Assembly (NCBI GenBank): GCA_001552515.1
Contig: BCRI01000012.1
Span: 21,709-85,708 of the forward strand
Direction of reading: 5' to 3'
From: Sphaerimonospora mesophila NBRC 14179 = JCM 3151
GTDB lineage: Bacteria > Actinomycetota > Actinomycetes > Streptosporangiales > Streptosporangiaceae
DNA: 64,000 nt
The notes beneath the pieces are model-generated. The model was not told where the DNA came from and did not search any database. It saw nothing but the letters and a program-made list of their open reading frames with translations. The position numbers and the translations under genes were made by a program. Numbering within the stretch: the first letter of the stretch is position 1; every line of letters begins with the position of its first letter. Of the stretch, positions 57,801 through 64,000 are shown one piece after another.

Positions 57801-59810
57801 AGGCACGGCATCGCCGAGGTGCGGGCCGACGACTCCACGCACTACCCGTTCACCTGGGTCGTCACGCCCGGCGACCGGCTCACGGTCAAGCTGGAACACC
57901 GTGACGGCGACACGGAGAACGCCCGCCGCCTCCTGGACGACTATCTGCGCGTGCTCGACGACCTGGCCGGGTCGACCGGGCCGGTGGGCGCGCTGCCGGG
58001 CCTGGGGCGGGTGCCCGAGCCGGCCGAGCGCGTGGACGTCGGCACCGACACCGTGGTCGACCGGTTCGACCGGGCGGCGGACCGCGGCCCGGGGCGGGTC
58101 GCGCTCGTCGCACACGGCCGGACCATGACGTTCGCCCAGCTTCGGGACCGCAGCCGCGCGGTGGCGGGCGTGCTCGCCCGGCGGGGGATCGGCCCCGAGA
58201 CGACCGTGGGTCTCGCGATTCCGCGGTCTCTCGACTCGATCGTGGCGCTGTTCGCCGTGCTGCGCGTCGGCGCGGCGTACGTGCCGCTGGAGCTGGACCA
58301 CCCCGACGAGCGGATCGCGGCGATCGTCGCGGACGCCCGCCCGGAGGTGATCCTCACCGTGAGCGCCGTCTCGCCCCGGCTGACCGGTGACCTGATCGAG
58401 CTGGACCGCCCACTGCCCGAGGCCGAGCCGTACGTGACGTTCGCGCCGGACGACCCCGATCGCCTGCGGCACCCGGCGTACACGATCTACACGTCCGGCT
58501 CGACGGGGAAGCCCAAGGGCGTGGTCACCGAGTACGCCGGGCTCACCAACATGCTGATCAACCACCGGCGCCGGATCTTCGAACCGGTGCTGGCCGAGCA
58601 CGGCCACCGGGTCTTCCGGATCGCGCACACCGTGTCGTTCGCCTTCGACATGTCGTGGGAGGAACTGCTGTGGCTCGCCGACGGCCACGAGGTGCACATC
58701 TGCGACGAGGAACTGCGCCGCGACGCGCCCCGTCTGGTCGACTACTGCCTCGAGCACGGGATCGACGTCATCAACGTGACCCCCACCTACGCCCAGCAAC
58801 TGGTGGCCGAGGGGCTGCTCGACGACCCGGCGCGGCGGCCCGCGCTGGTGCTGCTGGGCGGTGAGGCGGTCACCCCGGCACTGTGGCAGCGGCTGGCCGA
58901 GACCGAGGGGGTGGTCGGCTACAACCTGTACGGTCCCACCGAGTACACCATCAACACGCTCGGCGTCGGCACGTTCGAGTGCCGGGACCCGGTGGTGGGC
59001 GTGCCGATCGACAACACCGACGTGTACGTACTGGACCCGTGGCTGCGCCCGGTGCCCGACGGGGTGCCCGGTGAGCTGTACGTCTCGGGCATCGGCATCG
59101 CACGCGGCTATCTCCGGCAGCCCGCCCAGACCGTGCATCGGTTCGTCGCGTGCCCGTACGGCGCGCCCGGCGAACGCATGTACCGTACCGGTGACCTCGT
59201 GGTCCGGCGGCCCGACGGGAACCTGATGTACCTGGGCCGCACCGACCAGCAGGTCAAGATCCGGGGGCACCGCGTCGAGTTGGGCGAGGTCGAGGCCGCG
59301 TTCACGGCGCACCCGGCGGTGCGGTTCGCCGCCGCGGTCGCCCAGCCGGACCCGCAGGTCGACGGCGCCCACCGGCTGGCCACCTACCTCGTGCTGGACG
59401 GCTCCGACCTGGCGACGGTCGCCGCCGAGGTGGGCGCCGCGCTGCCGGACTACCTGCGCCCCTCGCATTACGCCCAGGTCGACGCCATCCCGCTGACGGT
59501 GAACGGGAAAGCCGACACCGGGGCGCTGCCGGAGGCCAAGCCACTGGGCGCGCTGACCACGTCGGGCGAGCGTGGCCCGGTGACCGAGACCGAGACCATG
59601 GTGTGCGCGCTCTTCGCCGAGGCGCTGGACCTGGATGATGACGAGGTGAGCGCGGTGAGCGACTTCGTGTCCCTCGGCGGACACTCCATGCTGGCGGTGC
59701 GGCTGATCGGGCTGCTCCGCCGAGAGTACGGACCCGTGATCACCATCCGTGATCTGTTCACCCTGCGAACCCCCGAAGCGGTCGCCAGGCATATCGATGA
59801 CGACTTCTGA
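48879..59810 (+). CDS. cchH: Three-module NRPS, coelichelin synthetase type (CchH-like)
   Basis: 3643 residues from ATG 48879 (TGAGG upstream). Order: ~130-residue N-terminal extension; A1 (~138-635), PCP1 (Ser679), E1 (~735-1170); C2 (~1193-1610), A2 (~1622-2120), PCP2 (Ser2182), E2 (~2238-2624); C3 (~2626-3030), A3 (~3058-3550), PCP3 (Ser3603, GGHS). No thioesterase. Specificity codes by GrsA alignment: A1 DINYWGGIGK (formyl-hydroxy-Orn), A2 DFWNIGMVHK (Thr), A3 DMENLGLINK (hydroxy-Orn). C2 has HHIIADG; C3 has YHLLLWDG. E1 has [11 protein letters not shown]2 has [10 protein letters not shown] with Gly changed to Ala. Expected product: coelichelin or a very close relative, a tetrapeptide made by reusing the hfOrn module. 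A 15-residue tandem duplication precedes PCP2. Confidence 0.96.
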   Translation: MTEPSSRLALLSPARLAGVRRRTRGYSDRTITAACAIGLAYWATGRGPDGLDLTPGTPFTDVLGWAEAGGSGVGGWQVGADDRGITVPKGVALTDAQLALDDLADFPDRPVGTIGPSSVAARIETLARWNDNKVDRVRPTIVEMFREQALTRPDAVAIVDERRSLTYREAAGLSNQLAHHLIERGLTAEQVVGISLDRSAEMVIGLLGVLQAGCAFVPLDPRWPAARRAVVIDDARVVVQLNDSGEHDPGEPEAVAVDLGAWRFGSYPTEATQVAIPGPALAYVIFTSGSTGRPKGAMIRHEAISERLLWQVDEILGFGHDDASLFKAPLSFDISINEIFLPLVCGGRLVVLRPGGERDPHHLLSVIAEQRVTFAYLVSSMLDVLLEIAGDSGRLDSLRHVWCGGEVLTPELYERFRARLDIPMYHGYGPAETTIGVSHVIYRGAAERLSTSIGKANPNTELYVLDEELRPVPVGVGGELYVGGFLLGRGYVNAPGLTASRFVANPFAADGSRLYRTGDLARFAPDGSLDFLGRADNQIKIRGMRLEIEDVEVGLAEHPRVRHTCVLAKKNAAGGTYLVGYVIPAAGSEDLRAEEVRAWAAEHMVEHMVPAHIVVMREFPLTPNGKLDRAALPEPVVATGPLVPPATENERVVCAAVASVLGLDEVGVDQNFFKLGGDSILAISLLSALRDAGLHVTATQIFTDAGLGELAAVASRDDVFTADPEDVATGSVAGAPIVRWLGETTDAIDGFVQSVVVNTPADLTADALDEILTAVVRRHDMLRAKLVRGDRWGFDIPEADHAVAGWQESDRPLDECVAIATEGLDPDNGVMLRAVWRREAGQLVVVVHHVVVDGVSWRVLMEDLATAWRRLTSGEPIELPPVGTSFRRWTRLLERAAFDADRGHYERPLPGADRPLGRRPLCESDTVARERIRTVSVGPEVTAALLGDIPAKFHAGVNDVLLTALAVALARWRRDLGQDQTFAHIELEGHGREGRFVADAVGFEPELSRTVGWFTTLFPVTVDPGAAADLTTPEYLSSALKAVKEDLARVPSNGLSYGVLRYLAGIRFDLPAPQVLFNYLGRFDAGTSGDWRLAGATGRLGEKRDPRMRLPRALEFNAIAEPGPTGEHELVTAISWPDGVFTDEDTSVIGEYFRAALVGLAALDRGGHSPSDFGPLSLTQADVDALEDGSALLDVLPLTPLQEGLYFHSVFDDDSAGGYVEQQLLTLEGEVDADRLAAAATRLLTLYPNLAARFVALADGRVVSVLESGLTAPFTVLDRPGGTDDEIRDHAERDRRAGFDLAHGPLMRYTLIRTGPARHVLVQTVHHIIADGWSVPPMLRALLAEYHAPGSVHPRGGFPDYVRRLAERDDDASDRVWRDQLAGLPGPSLVAEGHIPSGRFADTATEPGDDIDAAVRAAGVPLSVAVHSAWAATLGGILHGRDVVFGSTVSGRDADVPGIEDMVGLLINTIPVRARWTGATTARELLASVREHQNAVLPHRHVSLTRIGRQAGGGPLFDTLVVFDVATDPESLRRPGDEFVITDIVNEGAPHYPLTLVVERARDGRPRFNLIYDTELLRETGARAILRTFTRNLTGLLTRPDDPVDDLTSGGAPRPAPITPTTLGGLFDAAASRDPAATAVTQCGLDGGTRSLTYGELADAKNELASALRAAGVGPGGRVAVALPRSVEQVVALVAIVTAGGAYVPLDLAYPDERLEFILADAAPQVVLVDREQRDRFTELLARAGVPARVLVRGDALPPDTAAPPRVGPHDPAYVIYTSGSTGRPKGVVVPHSSVVTLLANARPDMDFGPNDVWVQFHSYSFDFAVWELWGALAYGGELLVPEYGLTRSPVDFHRLVRERGVTVLNQTPSAFYQFIEADRHADEPVTSLRRIIFGGEALDLGRLRCWVERYGTGSPELVNMYGITETTVHVTHRVLTDEDFASGDEVSPIGGPIPGLVAYLLDDRLRPVPPGRVGAIYVAGDQVSLGYLGRPGLTASRFVADPFAGDGSRMYHTGDLARRTLDGELEFVGRADDQVQLKGFRIELGEVEAAIRELDGVVDTAVTVADSGDHLIAHVVGRVPGDFTGLLSAKLPVHMVPGRVLQVDALPLTVNGKLDRRALIERAALVDTPTAVTGSTLAALVDTPAALTGSTLAALVDIFAETLPGSDVDGETDFFRAGGDSIVAITVVNRARALGLPIAPRDVFLLRTPRALAEHLETRTSRPAVPAPTHDEDRPLPPTPIILRQRELGGSLAGFAQARALVVAEGTGTDDVRRAANAVVAAHPALRLRLRVEHGVWALRTEPAREVAVVRTDATDATAAANEAAGRLDPESGEVIAFSWLPASRTLVVTAHHIAVDAVSWLILLDDLAAALRGAAPAPPTTSYAEYADALLSRSAQAIGDLGHWITTLEAPPLLPAIGGRREITVEITPEVTARVTRTAPAALGVGLTELLCGALRAALTRSRPSPTDLAIELERHGRVPVLEHHDYTRTVGWFTSIAPVRLSAHTDPVAAAREVAERQPDERGHVAYGQLRYLNPQTAPLLTARPQVLFNYLGRGSESQALHITGGEQAGPYAVEVNAWIDADTATLRATFTLAEGIADELTEHWRHALEQIADAAATAERTAPVTPLQRGLFFQAQLAGSAGPYVAQSFFTFDRRLDADALAEAMAYVIARHPAVGAGFTTDADGNPVQVLAAGRRVEVRTVALSTDAEVEALRARDRDTGFDPGEPPLIRLTVIRLPGDHDGLLLSYHLLLWDGWSREIVLRDLFDAYRAVLAEEPLDPVPATPSFEDHARALDVRDVSGSERFWAEHLAGLPGPTLLAGPAPSLSDDPPGVLVRTLSAERSEQVRRAARAHGVTLNSVLTGAFGLLLGAYTGRTDAVFGVTVSGREGEGLSDIVGVLLNTVPMWTRARPDDTVREYLSAVQAARVAAMEHEHLGLGEIQRAIGHDTLFDNLFVLQNFLDLDALAEMNARHGIAEVRADDSTHYPFTWVVTPGDRLTVKLEHRDGDTENARRLLDDYLRVLDDLAGSTGPVGALPGLGRVPEPAERVDVGTDTVVDRFDRAADRGPGRVALVAHGRTMTFAQLRDRSRAVAGVLARRGIGPETTVGLAIPRSLDSIVALFAVLRVGAAYVPLELDHPDERIAAIVADARPEVILTVSAVSPRLTGDLIELDRPLPEAEPYVTFAPDDPDRLRHPAYTIYTSGSTGKPKGVVTEYAGLTNMLINHRRRIFEPVLAEHGHRVFRIAHTVSFAFDMSWEELLWLADGHEVHICDEELRRDAPRLVDYCLEHGIDVINVTPTYAQQLVAEGLLDDPARRPALVLLGGEAVTPALWQRLAETEGVVGYNLYGPTEYTINTLGVGTFECRDPVVGVPIDNTDVYVLDPWLRPVPDGVPGELYVSGIGIARGYLRQPAQTVHRFVACPYGAPGERMYRTGDLVVRRPDGNLMYLGRTDQQVKIRGHRVELGEVEAAFTAHPAVRFAAAVAQPDPQVDGAHRLATYLVLDGSDLATVAAEVGAALPDYLRPSHYAQVDAIPLTVNGKADTGALPEAKPLGALTTSGERGPVTETETMVCALFAEALDLDDDEVSAVSDFVSLGGHSMLAVRLIGLLRREYGPVITIRDLFTLRTPEAVARHIDDDF
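55254..55343. repeat. 45-bp in-frame tandem duplication inside cchH
   Basis: 55254-55298 and 55299-55343 are near-identical 45-base units (five or fewer differences), giving [15 protein letters not shown] then [15 protein letters not shown]. It lies at the A2-PCP2 junction and lengthens the linker or first helix of PCP2 by 15 residues. It looks recent. Confidence 0.9.
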
Positions 59811-61542
59811 CGAGCGGCGGTCCCGAACGGGATCCGACATTCCCGACGAGCCCGACGAGGGGCGGCCCCGGACAGGGTCCGACATCCTCTGGACCGCACT
59901 GCGGCGCAACGCGGGCCCCATGACCTGGGGCACCATCCTCATGGGCATGTACCAGGCCGGGGAGACCGCCTTCCCCATCGCCCTCGGCCTGATAGTCGAG
60001 AACACCCTGCGGGATCGCAGCCTCGGCTCGCTCGGCCTGTCGATCGCCGCGCTGGCCGTGATCATCACGACCGTTTCGCTGTCGTGGCGGTTCGGGATGC
60101 GCATCCTCCAGAAGGCCAACACGACCGAGGCACACCGCTGGCGGGTGCGGGTCGCGGCCTGCGGGCTTCAACCGGTGGCCCGGGACGTCGACCTCAAGTC
60201 CGGCGAGATCCTGACCATCGCCACCGAGGACGCCGACCAGACCGCAGACATCATCGAGGTGGTGCCGCTGCTGATCAGCTCACTGGTCGCGGTGCTGATC
60301 ACGGCGGTCGCGCTGGGCCTGGCCAGCGTACGGCTCGGCCTGCTGGTGATCGTGGGAACCACCGCGATCCTGTCGATCCTGAGCGTGATGTCCAAGCGGA
60401 TCGGCGCCGGCACCCGCGAACAGCAGGCCCGCGTGGCGCGGGCGGCCGCGAAGGTCGCCGACCTGATCACCGGCCTGCGGCCGCTGCACGGCTTCGGCGG
60501 CAACCACGCGGCGTTCCGGTCCTACCGGAGGGTCAGCACGGAGGCGAGGAACCAGGCGATCACCGTCGCCGGGGTGAACGGCATGTACGCCGGCATCGCG
60601 CTGGCACTCAACGCGATCCTCGCCGCCGCCGTGACCCTGACGGCGGGCTGGCTCGCGTTCGACGGCCAGATCAATATCGGGCAGCTCGTCATGGCCGTGG
60701 GGCTGGCGCAGTTCATCATGGAACCGCTCAGGCAGTTCTCCGAGATGCCGAAGTACGTGATGATCGCGAGAGCGTCGGCCGAGCGGATGGCGTTGGTACT
60801 GGCCGCGCCGCCGGTGACGACCCCGGGGCCGGAGCGCCCGTCGGCAGGCGGAGATCTCGAGGTCGACAGCGTCAGATGCGGGTCGCTACGCGGGTTGAAG
60901 TTCCACGTGTCGGCCGGCGAGTTCGTGGCGATCGCCGCGTACCGGCAGCGTGCGGCGGCCGACCTCGCCTCGATCCTGGCCGTCAACGTCCCGCCCGACG
61001 CGTATGAGGGCGTGGTGCGGGTCAGCGGCGTGGAGATGAAGGACCTCTCGATCGAGGCGGTACGCGAGCACATGCTGGTCAACCCGTACGACGGGGAGAT
61101 CTTCGCGGGCACCCTCCGCGCGAACATCGACCCGGCGGGCACCGGCCGGATGGTCTCCGAAGCCGTCGAGGCGTCCATGCTGACCGACGTCGTCTCCCTC
61201 CACCGCGAAGGACTCGACTACGGCGTCCGCGACCGCGGGGCGAACCTCTCCGGTGGGCAGCGCCAGCGGCTGTCCCTGGCCCGCGCCCTCGCCGCCGACA
61301 CCGAGATCCTGGTCCTGCACGACCCGACGACGGCCGTCGACGCGGTGACGGAACAGCTCATCGCGCGCAACATCGCGGAGCTGCGCCGGGACCGCACCAC
61401 CATCGTGATCACCAGCAGCCCGGCTCTCCTGGACGCCGCCGACCGGGTCCTCGTCCTCGACGACGGCGTCATCACCGCCGAGGGCACCCACCGGACCCTC
61501 CTCGCCACCGATGAGACCTATCGCCTGGCGGTGGCCCGGTGA
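59797..61542 (+). CDS. cchI: Half ABC exporter with intact signature but lost Walker A (CchI-like)
   Basis: 581 residues from ATG 59797, overlapping the NRPS stop by 14 bases. Six transmembrane helices, then an ATPase domain in which Walker A is gone ([18 protein letters not shown] where GxxGxGKS/T is expected). The signature [15 protein letters not shown] is perfect. Walker B is [10 protein letters not shown] with the catalytic Glu replaced by Pro, and the H-loop His is Ser ([10 protein letters not shown]). These losses are exactly complementary to CchG, so the two should form a heterodimer with a single active ATP site. Likely coelichelin exporter subunit. Confidence 0.92.
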   Translation: MTTSDERRSRTGSDIPDEPDEGRPRTGSDILWTALRRNAGPMTWGTILMGMYQAGETAFPIALGLIVENTLRDRSLGSLGLSIAALAVIITTVSLSWRFGMRILQKANTTEAHRWRVRVAACGLQPVARDVDLKSGEILTIATEDADQTADIIEVVPLLISSLVAVLITAVALGLASVRLGLLVIVGTTAILSILSVMSKRIGAGTREQQARVARAAAKVADLITGLRPLHGFGGNHAAFRSYRRVSTEARNQAITVAGVNGMYAGIALALNAILAAAVTLTAGWLAFDGQINIGQLVMAVGLAQFIMEPLRQFSEMPKYVMIARASAERMALVLAAPPVTTPGPERPSAGGDLEVDSVRCGSLRGLKFHVSAGEFVAIAAYRQRAAADLASILAVNVPPDAYEGVVRVSGVEMKDLSIEAVREHMLVNPYDGEIFAGTLRANIDPAGTGRMVSEAVEASMLTDVVSLHREGLDYGVRDRGANLSGGQRQRLSLARALAADTEILVLHDPTTAVDAVTEQLIARNIAELRRDRTTIVITSSPALLDAADRVLVLDDGVITAEGTHRTLLATDETYRLAVAR

Positions 61543-61570
61543 TCTCACCTACGCCTCGATGGCACGCCCC

Positions 61571-61663
61571 GAGCTCAAGGGCATGTCCCGACCTCAAAGG
61601 CATGGCCTGAACTCAAGGGCATGGCCTGAACTCAAGGGCATGGCCTGAACTCAAGGGCAAGCC
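61571..61663. repeat. Five 19-bp tandem repeats upstream of cchK
   Basis: Units of the type GAACTCAAGGGCATGGCCT start at 61571, 61590, 61609, 61628 and 61647 (the last partial); the first two carry a few changes. At the unit junctions the sequence ATGGCCTGA occurs three times, i.e. a start codon, one sense codon and a stop. Lies between cchI and cchK. Confidence 0.85.
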
Positions 61664-61696
61664 GACCGCTCCATCCCGACCCGGAAGGAACCGAGC

Positions 61697-61909
61697 ATGA
61701 CCACCAACCCCTTCGACGACGCCGACGGCCGCTTCCTCGTCCTGGTCAACGCGGAGAACCAGCACTCCCTGTGGCCCACCTTCGCCGAGGTCCCCGCAGG
61801 GTGGACCGTCGTCTTCCCCGAGAACACCCGCGCGGCCTGCCTGGATTACATCGAGAACCACTGGACCGACCTGCGCCCGCGTTCCCTGGCCGAGACCATG
61901 GACGGTTGA
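61697..61909 (+). CDS. cchK: MbtH-like protein (CchK-like)
   Basis: 70 residues, ATG with GGAAGGA six bases upstream. Family residues: [33 protein letters not shown] and the C-terminal [16 protein letters not shown], with the conserved Trp residues. MbtH-like proteins bind adenylation domains and are needed for their activity or solubility. Last gene of the siderophore locus, followed by a hairpin. Confidence 0.96.
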   Translation: MTTNPFDDADGRFLVLVNAENQHSLWPTFAEVPAGWTVVFPENTRAACLDYIENHWTDLRPRSLAETMDG

Positions 61910-61918
61910 CCACACGCT

Positions 61919-61944
61919 CGGGCGGCGCGACTTCCAGCCGCCCG
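61919..61944. terminator. Terminator hairpin after cchK
   Basis: CGGGCGGC-N10-GCCGCCCG is a perfect 8-bp stem just 10 bases after the cchK stop. No T run follows; this I-shaped type is common in actinomycetes. It marks the end of the siderophore transcript. Confidence 0.6.
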
Positions 61945-62061
61945 TAATCTCAGCAATTAACCTCTTCATACCACTTACCGCAAACGTCCTTCTCCTGCCT
62001 CTGGGGAGGCCTTACCCTGATCATGATCTGAACCGGTACAGCCAGGAGATGGGACGGGATC

Positions 62062-62916
62062 GTGGCCGACGACCAGCAAGTGAGCGGCACCTCGGCGGAG
62101 AACGACGCGCCGGGGAGCAGAATCGATCCGAAAAAGCCGAGCATCGCCAGGGTTTACGACTTCTTCCTCGGCGGCAAGGACAACTTCGCCATCGACCGTC
62201 AGGTGGGAGAGGCGACGTTGAAGATCGCCCCGGACGCCCCCGCGGCGGGTAGGGCGAACCGGGCCTTTCTCCGGCGCGTCGTCCATCACCTGGCGGCCGA
62301 GGCCGGCATCCGGCAGTTCATCGACATCGGCTCGGGCCTGCCCACCCAGGGCAACGTGCACGAGGTCGCCCAGCGGGTCGCTCCAGAGTCGCGGGTCGTC
62401 TACATCGACAACGACCCCATCGTGCTCGTGCACGGGCGCGCGCTGCTCGCCACGAACGGCAGCACCACGGTCATCGAGGCCGACATCCGCGACCCGGAAT
62501 CGATCCTGAACCACGCCGAGCTCCGCGCGCGCATCGACTTCGACCAGCCGGTGGCCCTGCTGCTGTTCGCGATCCTGCACCACATCAACGACCACGAGGG
62601 GCCGGGGGCCATCGCCGCCCGCTTCCGCGACGCCCTCCCCTCCGGCAGCTACTTCGCGCTGTCCCACTTCCAGAACCCCGGGCCGAGCATGCCCGAGGTG
62701 TCGGCGCAGGCCACCACCGCGGAGAAGCTGTTCAACGAGAACCTGGGCACGGGCCGGTGGCGCTCCCGCGAGGACATCCTCGCCTACTTCGGTGACATGC
62801 CGCTCCTCGAGCCCGGCCTGGTGCCGCTCGCCGAGTGGCGGCCGGACCCCGACGAGTTCGTCGAGCGCGGCATCACCTACCACACGTTCGTCGGCGGCGT
62901 GGCGCGCAAACCCTGA
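62062..62916 (+). CDS. SAM-dependent methyltransferase (DUF574/Methyltransf_19 type)
   Basis: 284 residues, GTG start. Family opening PSIARVYDFFLGGKDNFAIDR, followed by FIDIGSGLPTQGNVHEVAQR (SAM motif I) and VVYIDNDPIVLVHGRALL. Actinomycetes carry many copies of this family; substrates are unknown. Separated from cchK by a hairpin and 150 bases, so not clearly part of the siderophore locus. Confidence 0.92.
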   Translation: MADDQQVSGTSAENDAPGSRIDPKKPSIARVYDFFLGGKDNFAIDRQVGEATLKIAPDAPAAGRANRAFLRRVVHHLAAEAGIRQFIDIGSGLPTQGNVHEVAQRVAPESRVVYIDNDPIVLVHGRALLATNGSTTVIEADIRDPESILNHAELRARIDFDQPVALLLFAILHHINDHEGPGAIAARFRDALPSGSYFALSHFQNPGPSMPEVSAQATTAEKLFNENLGTGRWRSREDILAYFGDMPLLEPGLVPLAEWRPDPDEFVERGITYHTFVGGVARKP

Positions 62917-62981
62917 ACCGATCACAAGGTCAGGCTCGGCCCTCGCGCACTCGACAAGCCGGCGAAGGCGCTGGGGAAGGT

Positions 62982-63317
62982 CTAGGGCAGTTCGGGGCGC
63001 ACCAGAGCCTTGGAGAAGGGCTCTCCGGTTCTCCGGGCGTACGCCATGCGTGCGCGCACCTCGCCGAGCGAGCGTGGGCGGTAACCGGGGCCCCAACAGC
63101 AACCCTTGTGAAAGCGGACACCCGCGTGCAGCAGCACCGAGAGCGTCCGCCAGCCCGCCCTGTCCCTACGGCGCGGCGCCGCGAAGGCGGAGCCGACATG
63201 GATAAGCGGCTGGGCGCATCGAGGGCAGAGCCGATCGTCAAGGCTAGGGCCCGGATACGGCTGCTTGTACGAGGCTCGGCAAGGCAAGCAGACGAAGGAG
63301 GTCTTTGCATGGGCCAT
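62982..63317 (-). CDS. Small zinc-ribbon protein, conserved in actinomycetes
   Basis: 111 residues from ATG 63317. Zinc ribbon CLPC...CPRC: FVCLPCRASYKQP and RLCPRCAQPLIHVGSAF. Then RDRAGWRTLSVLLHAGVRFHKGCCWGPGYRPRSLGEVRARM. Similar small proteins in Streptomyces are often mis-annotated as deoxyxylulose-5-phosphate synthase. Function unknown; probable RNA or nucleic-acid binding. Confidence 0.75.
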   Translation of the reverse strand: MAHAKTSFVCLPCRASYKQPYPGPSLDDRLCPRCAQPLIHVGSAFAAPRRRDRAGWRTLSVLLHAGVRFHKGCCWGPGYRPRSLGEVRARMAYARRTGEPFSKALVRPELP

Positions 63318-63453
63318 ACAGCCAGGGTAGGTCGATCACCCATCCGGCGCGACAGGGTTTGAAGCCGCCGCAGGGACCTGGGGCCGTCCCAGGACGTCGC
63401 CGTCGGCCGCACCGAACGATTATGGCTTCGGGGATGTTTTCGGCCAGGACCTG

Positions 63454-64000
63454 CTACGGGCGGTCTCGCCACTGAGCGCGAGCCAGGGTAAGTCCGTACA
63501 CCTTGGCCGCGCCGCTCGCCTTCAGCCGTCTGGCGACCGCGTTCAGAGTGTTTCCGCCGGTGAACACGTCGTCATAGACCATGATGTTCTGGCCCTGCAC
63601 CATGCTCGGGTTCGGCACACGCAGTGCGTCGTACAACTCGTGCGCGACAAGCCGCCGTTCCATGCGGGACTCGGTGTCTCGCATCCGGGGAGTGGCCCGC
63701 GTCTTCACCACCAGGGGCGGGTCCAAGACGAATGGGAGACCCTGATCGTCCTCCAGGATCGCCCGCTCGATGACGTACCCGGTGTGGTCGTTGCCCTGCC
63801 GGGCCTGGCGCCGCTCCAGATAGGCCGGCATCGGGATGATGGCGTCTACATCGGCGAGGAGCTCCGGGTGCGCGTAGAGGTGACCTAAAACGATCCGTGC
63901 GAAGATCATGCCCCATCCGTATGCGCCGTCCTTGAGGCGCAGGATTCCTTTTTCGAGGACTCCCGCCTTGACTCCCACGACAGCCGTCTTCTCAAAGCCC
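63454..64000 (-). CDS. Phosphoribosyltransferase/ComF-like protein (5' end outside the window)
   Basis: The frame stays open to the window edge and continues upstream of the GTG at 63978 as GFEKTAVVGVK, so the true start is probably outside. The PRPP-binding motif is MVYDDVFTGGNTLNAVARRL near the C-terminus. The central part has DAIIPMPAYLERRQARQGNDHTGYVIERAI, as in ComF/GntX-type proteins involved in DNA uptake or purine salvage. The left ~20 codons of what is visible look like the end of a longer N-terminal domain. Confidence 0.8.
   Translation of the reverse strand, partial: GFEKTAVVGVKAGVLEKGILRLKDGAYGWGMIFARIVLGHLYAHPELLADVDAIIPMPAYLERRQARQGNDHTGYVIERAILEDDQGLPFVLDPPLVVKTRATPRMRDTESRMERRLVAHELYDALRVPNPSMVQGQNIMVYDDVFTGGNTLNAVARRLKASGAAKVYGLTLARAQWRDRP

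Noticed and set aside
61571..61663. CRISPR or attachment-site array before cchK
   Set aside because: Units are directly adjacent (19 bp) without spacers, and there is no integrase or tRNA gene.

Overview
The window is one contiguous piece of a high-GC actinomycete chromosome. Codon third positions are strongly G/C, ATG, GTG and TTG starts are mixed, and genes are packed with 4-base ATGA/GTGA/TTGA overlaps. The gene families (coelichelin-type siderophore NRPS, ECF42 sigma factor, AftB-like glycosyltransferase, DtxR/IdeR-type iron boxes) point to a filamentous actinomycete of the Streptosporangiales/Streptomycetales kind. The genus cannot be fixed from the sequence. No rRNA, tRNA, CRISPR array, insertion sequence or origin was seen.

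Layout. 1-2266: iron-uptake genes (a partial FecCD permease and a siderophore-binding lipoprotein on the minus strand, a divergent PPOX-type flavoprotein on the plus strand) with two DtxR/IdeR boxes between them. 2317-2961: tandem repeats, a palindromic operator and a small secreted protein. 3309-20839: an unusual co-directional biosynthetic block I cannot match to a known cluster. It holds two Gfo/Idh/MocA dehydrogenases, a TIM-barrel isomerase, an M20 amidohydrolase, an Ldh-family dehydrogenase, a small conserved protein, an EF-hand protein, two DegT/DnrJ aminotransferases, a UbiA prenyltransferase, an FAD amine oxidase/desaturase, two ANL adenylating enzymes (one fused to a methyltransferase) and a CaiB-like CoA-transferase with rearranged domain order. 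A lipoprotein and an ABC exporter follow. 23875-32866: mixed accessory genes: AraC, VOC and PPOX genes, an aldo/keto reductase/TetR pair with a clear operator, a UvrA-like protein, a DGPF protein with an ECF42-like sigma factor, and an MFS exporter.

32881-39117: a cell-envelope group. A MurG paralogue and an AftB-like GT-C glycosyltransferase form one minus-strand operon; an MMPL transporter and a secreted protein run divergently. The last two and the secreted protein at 2644 share a 17-bp palindromic motif.

39253-61909: a complete coelichelin-type siderophore locus. Present are the formyltransferase (cchA), ornithine N5-monooxygenase (cchB), esterase (cchJ), two permeases, ATPase and binding protein (cchC-F), two half ABC exporters (cchG, cchI) flanking a three-module NRPS (cchH), and the MbtH-like protein (cchK). 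The A-domain specificity codes read DINYWGGIGK, DFWNIGMVHK and DMENLGLINK, i.e. formyl-hydroxy-ornithine, threonine and hydroxy-ornithine, with E domains in modules 1 and 2 and no thioesterase. This is the coelichelin architecture. Four further iron boxes lie inside the locus, so both siderophore regions are probably one iron-repressed regulon. 62062-64000: a SAM methyltransferase, a small zinc-ribbon protein and a partial phosphoribosyltransferase.
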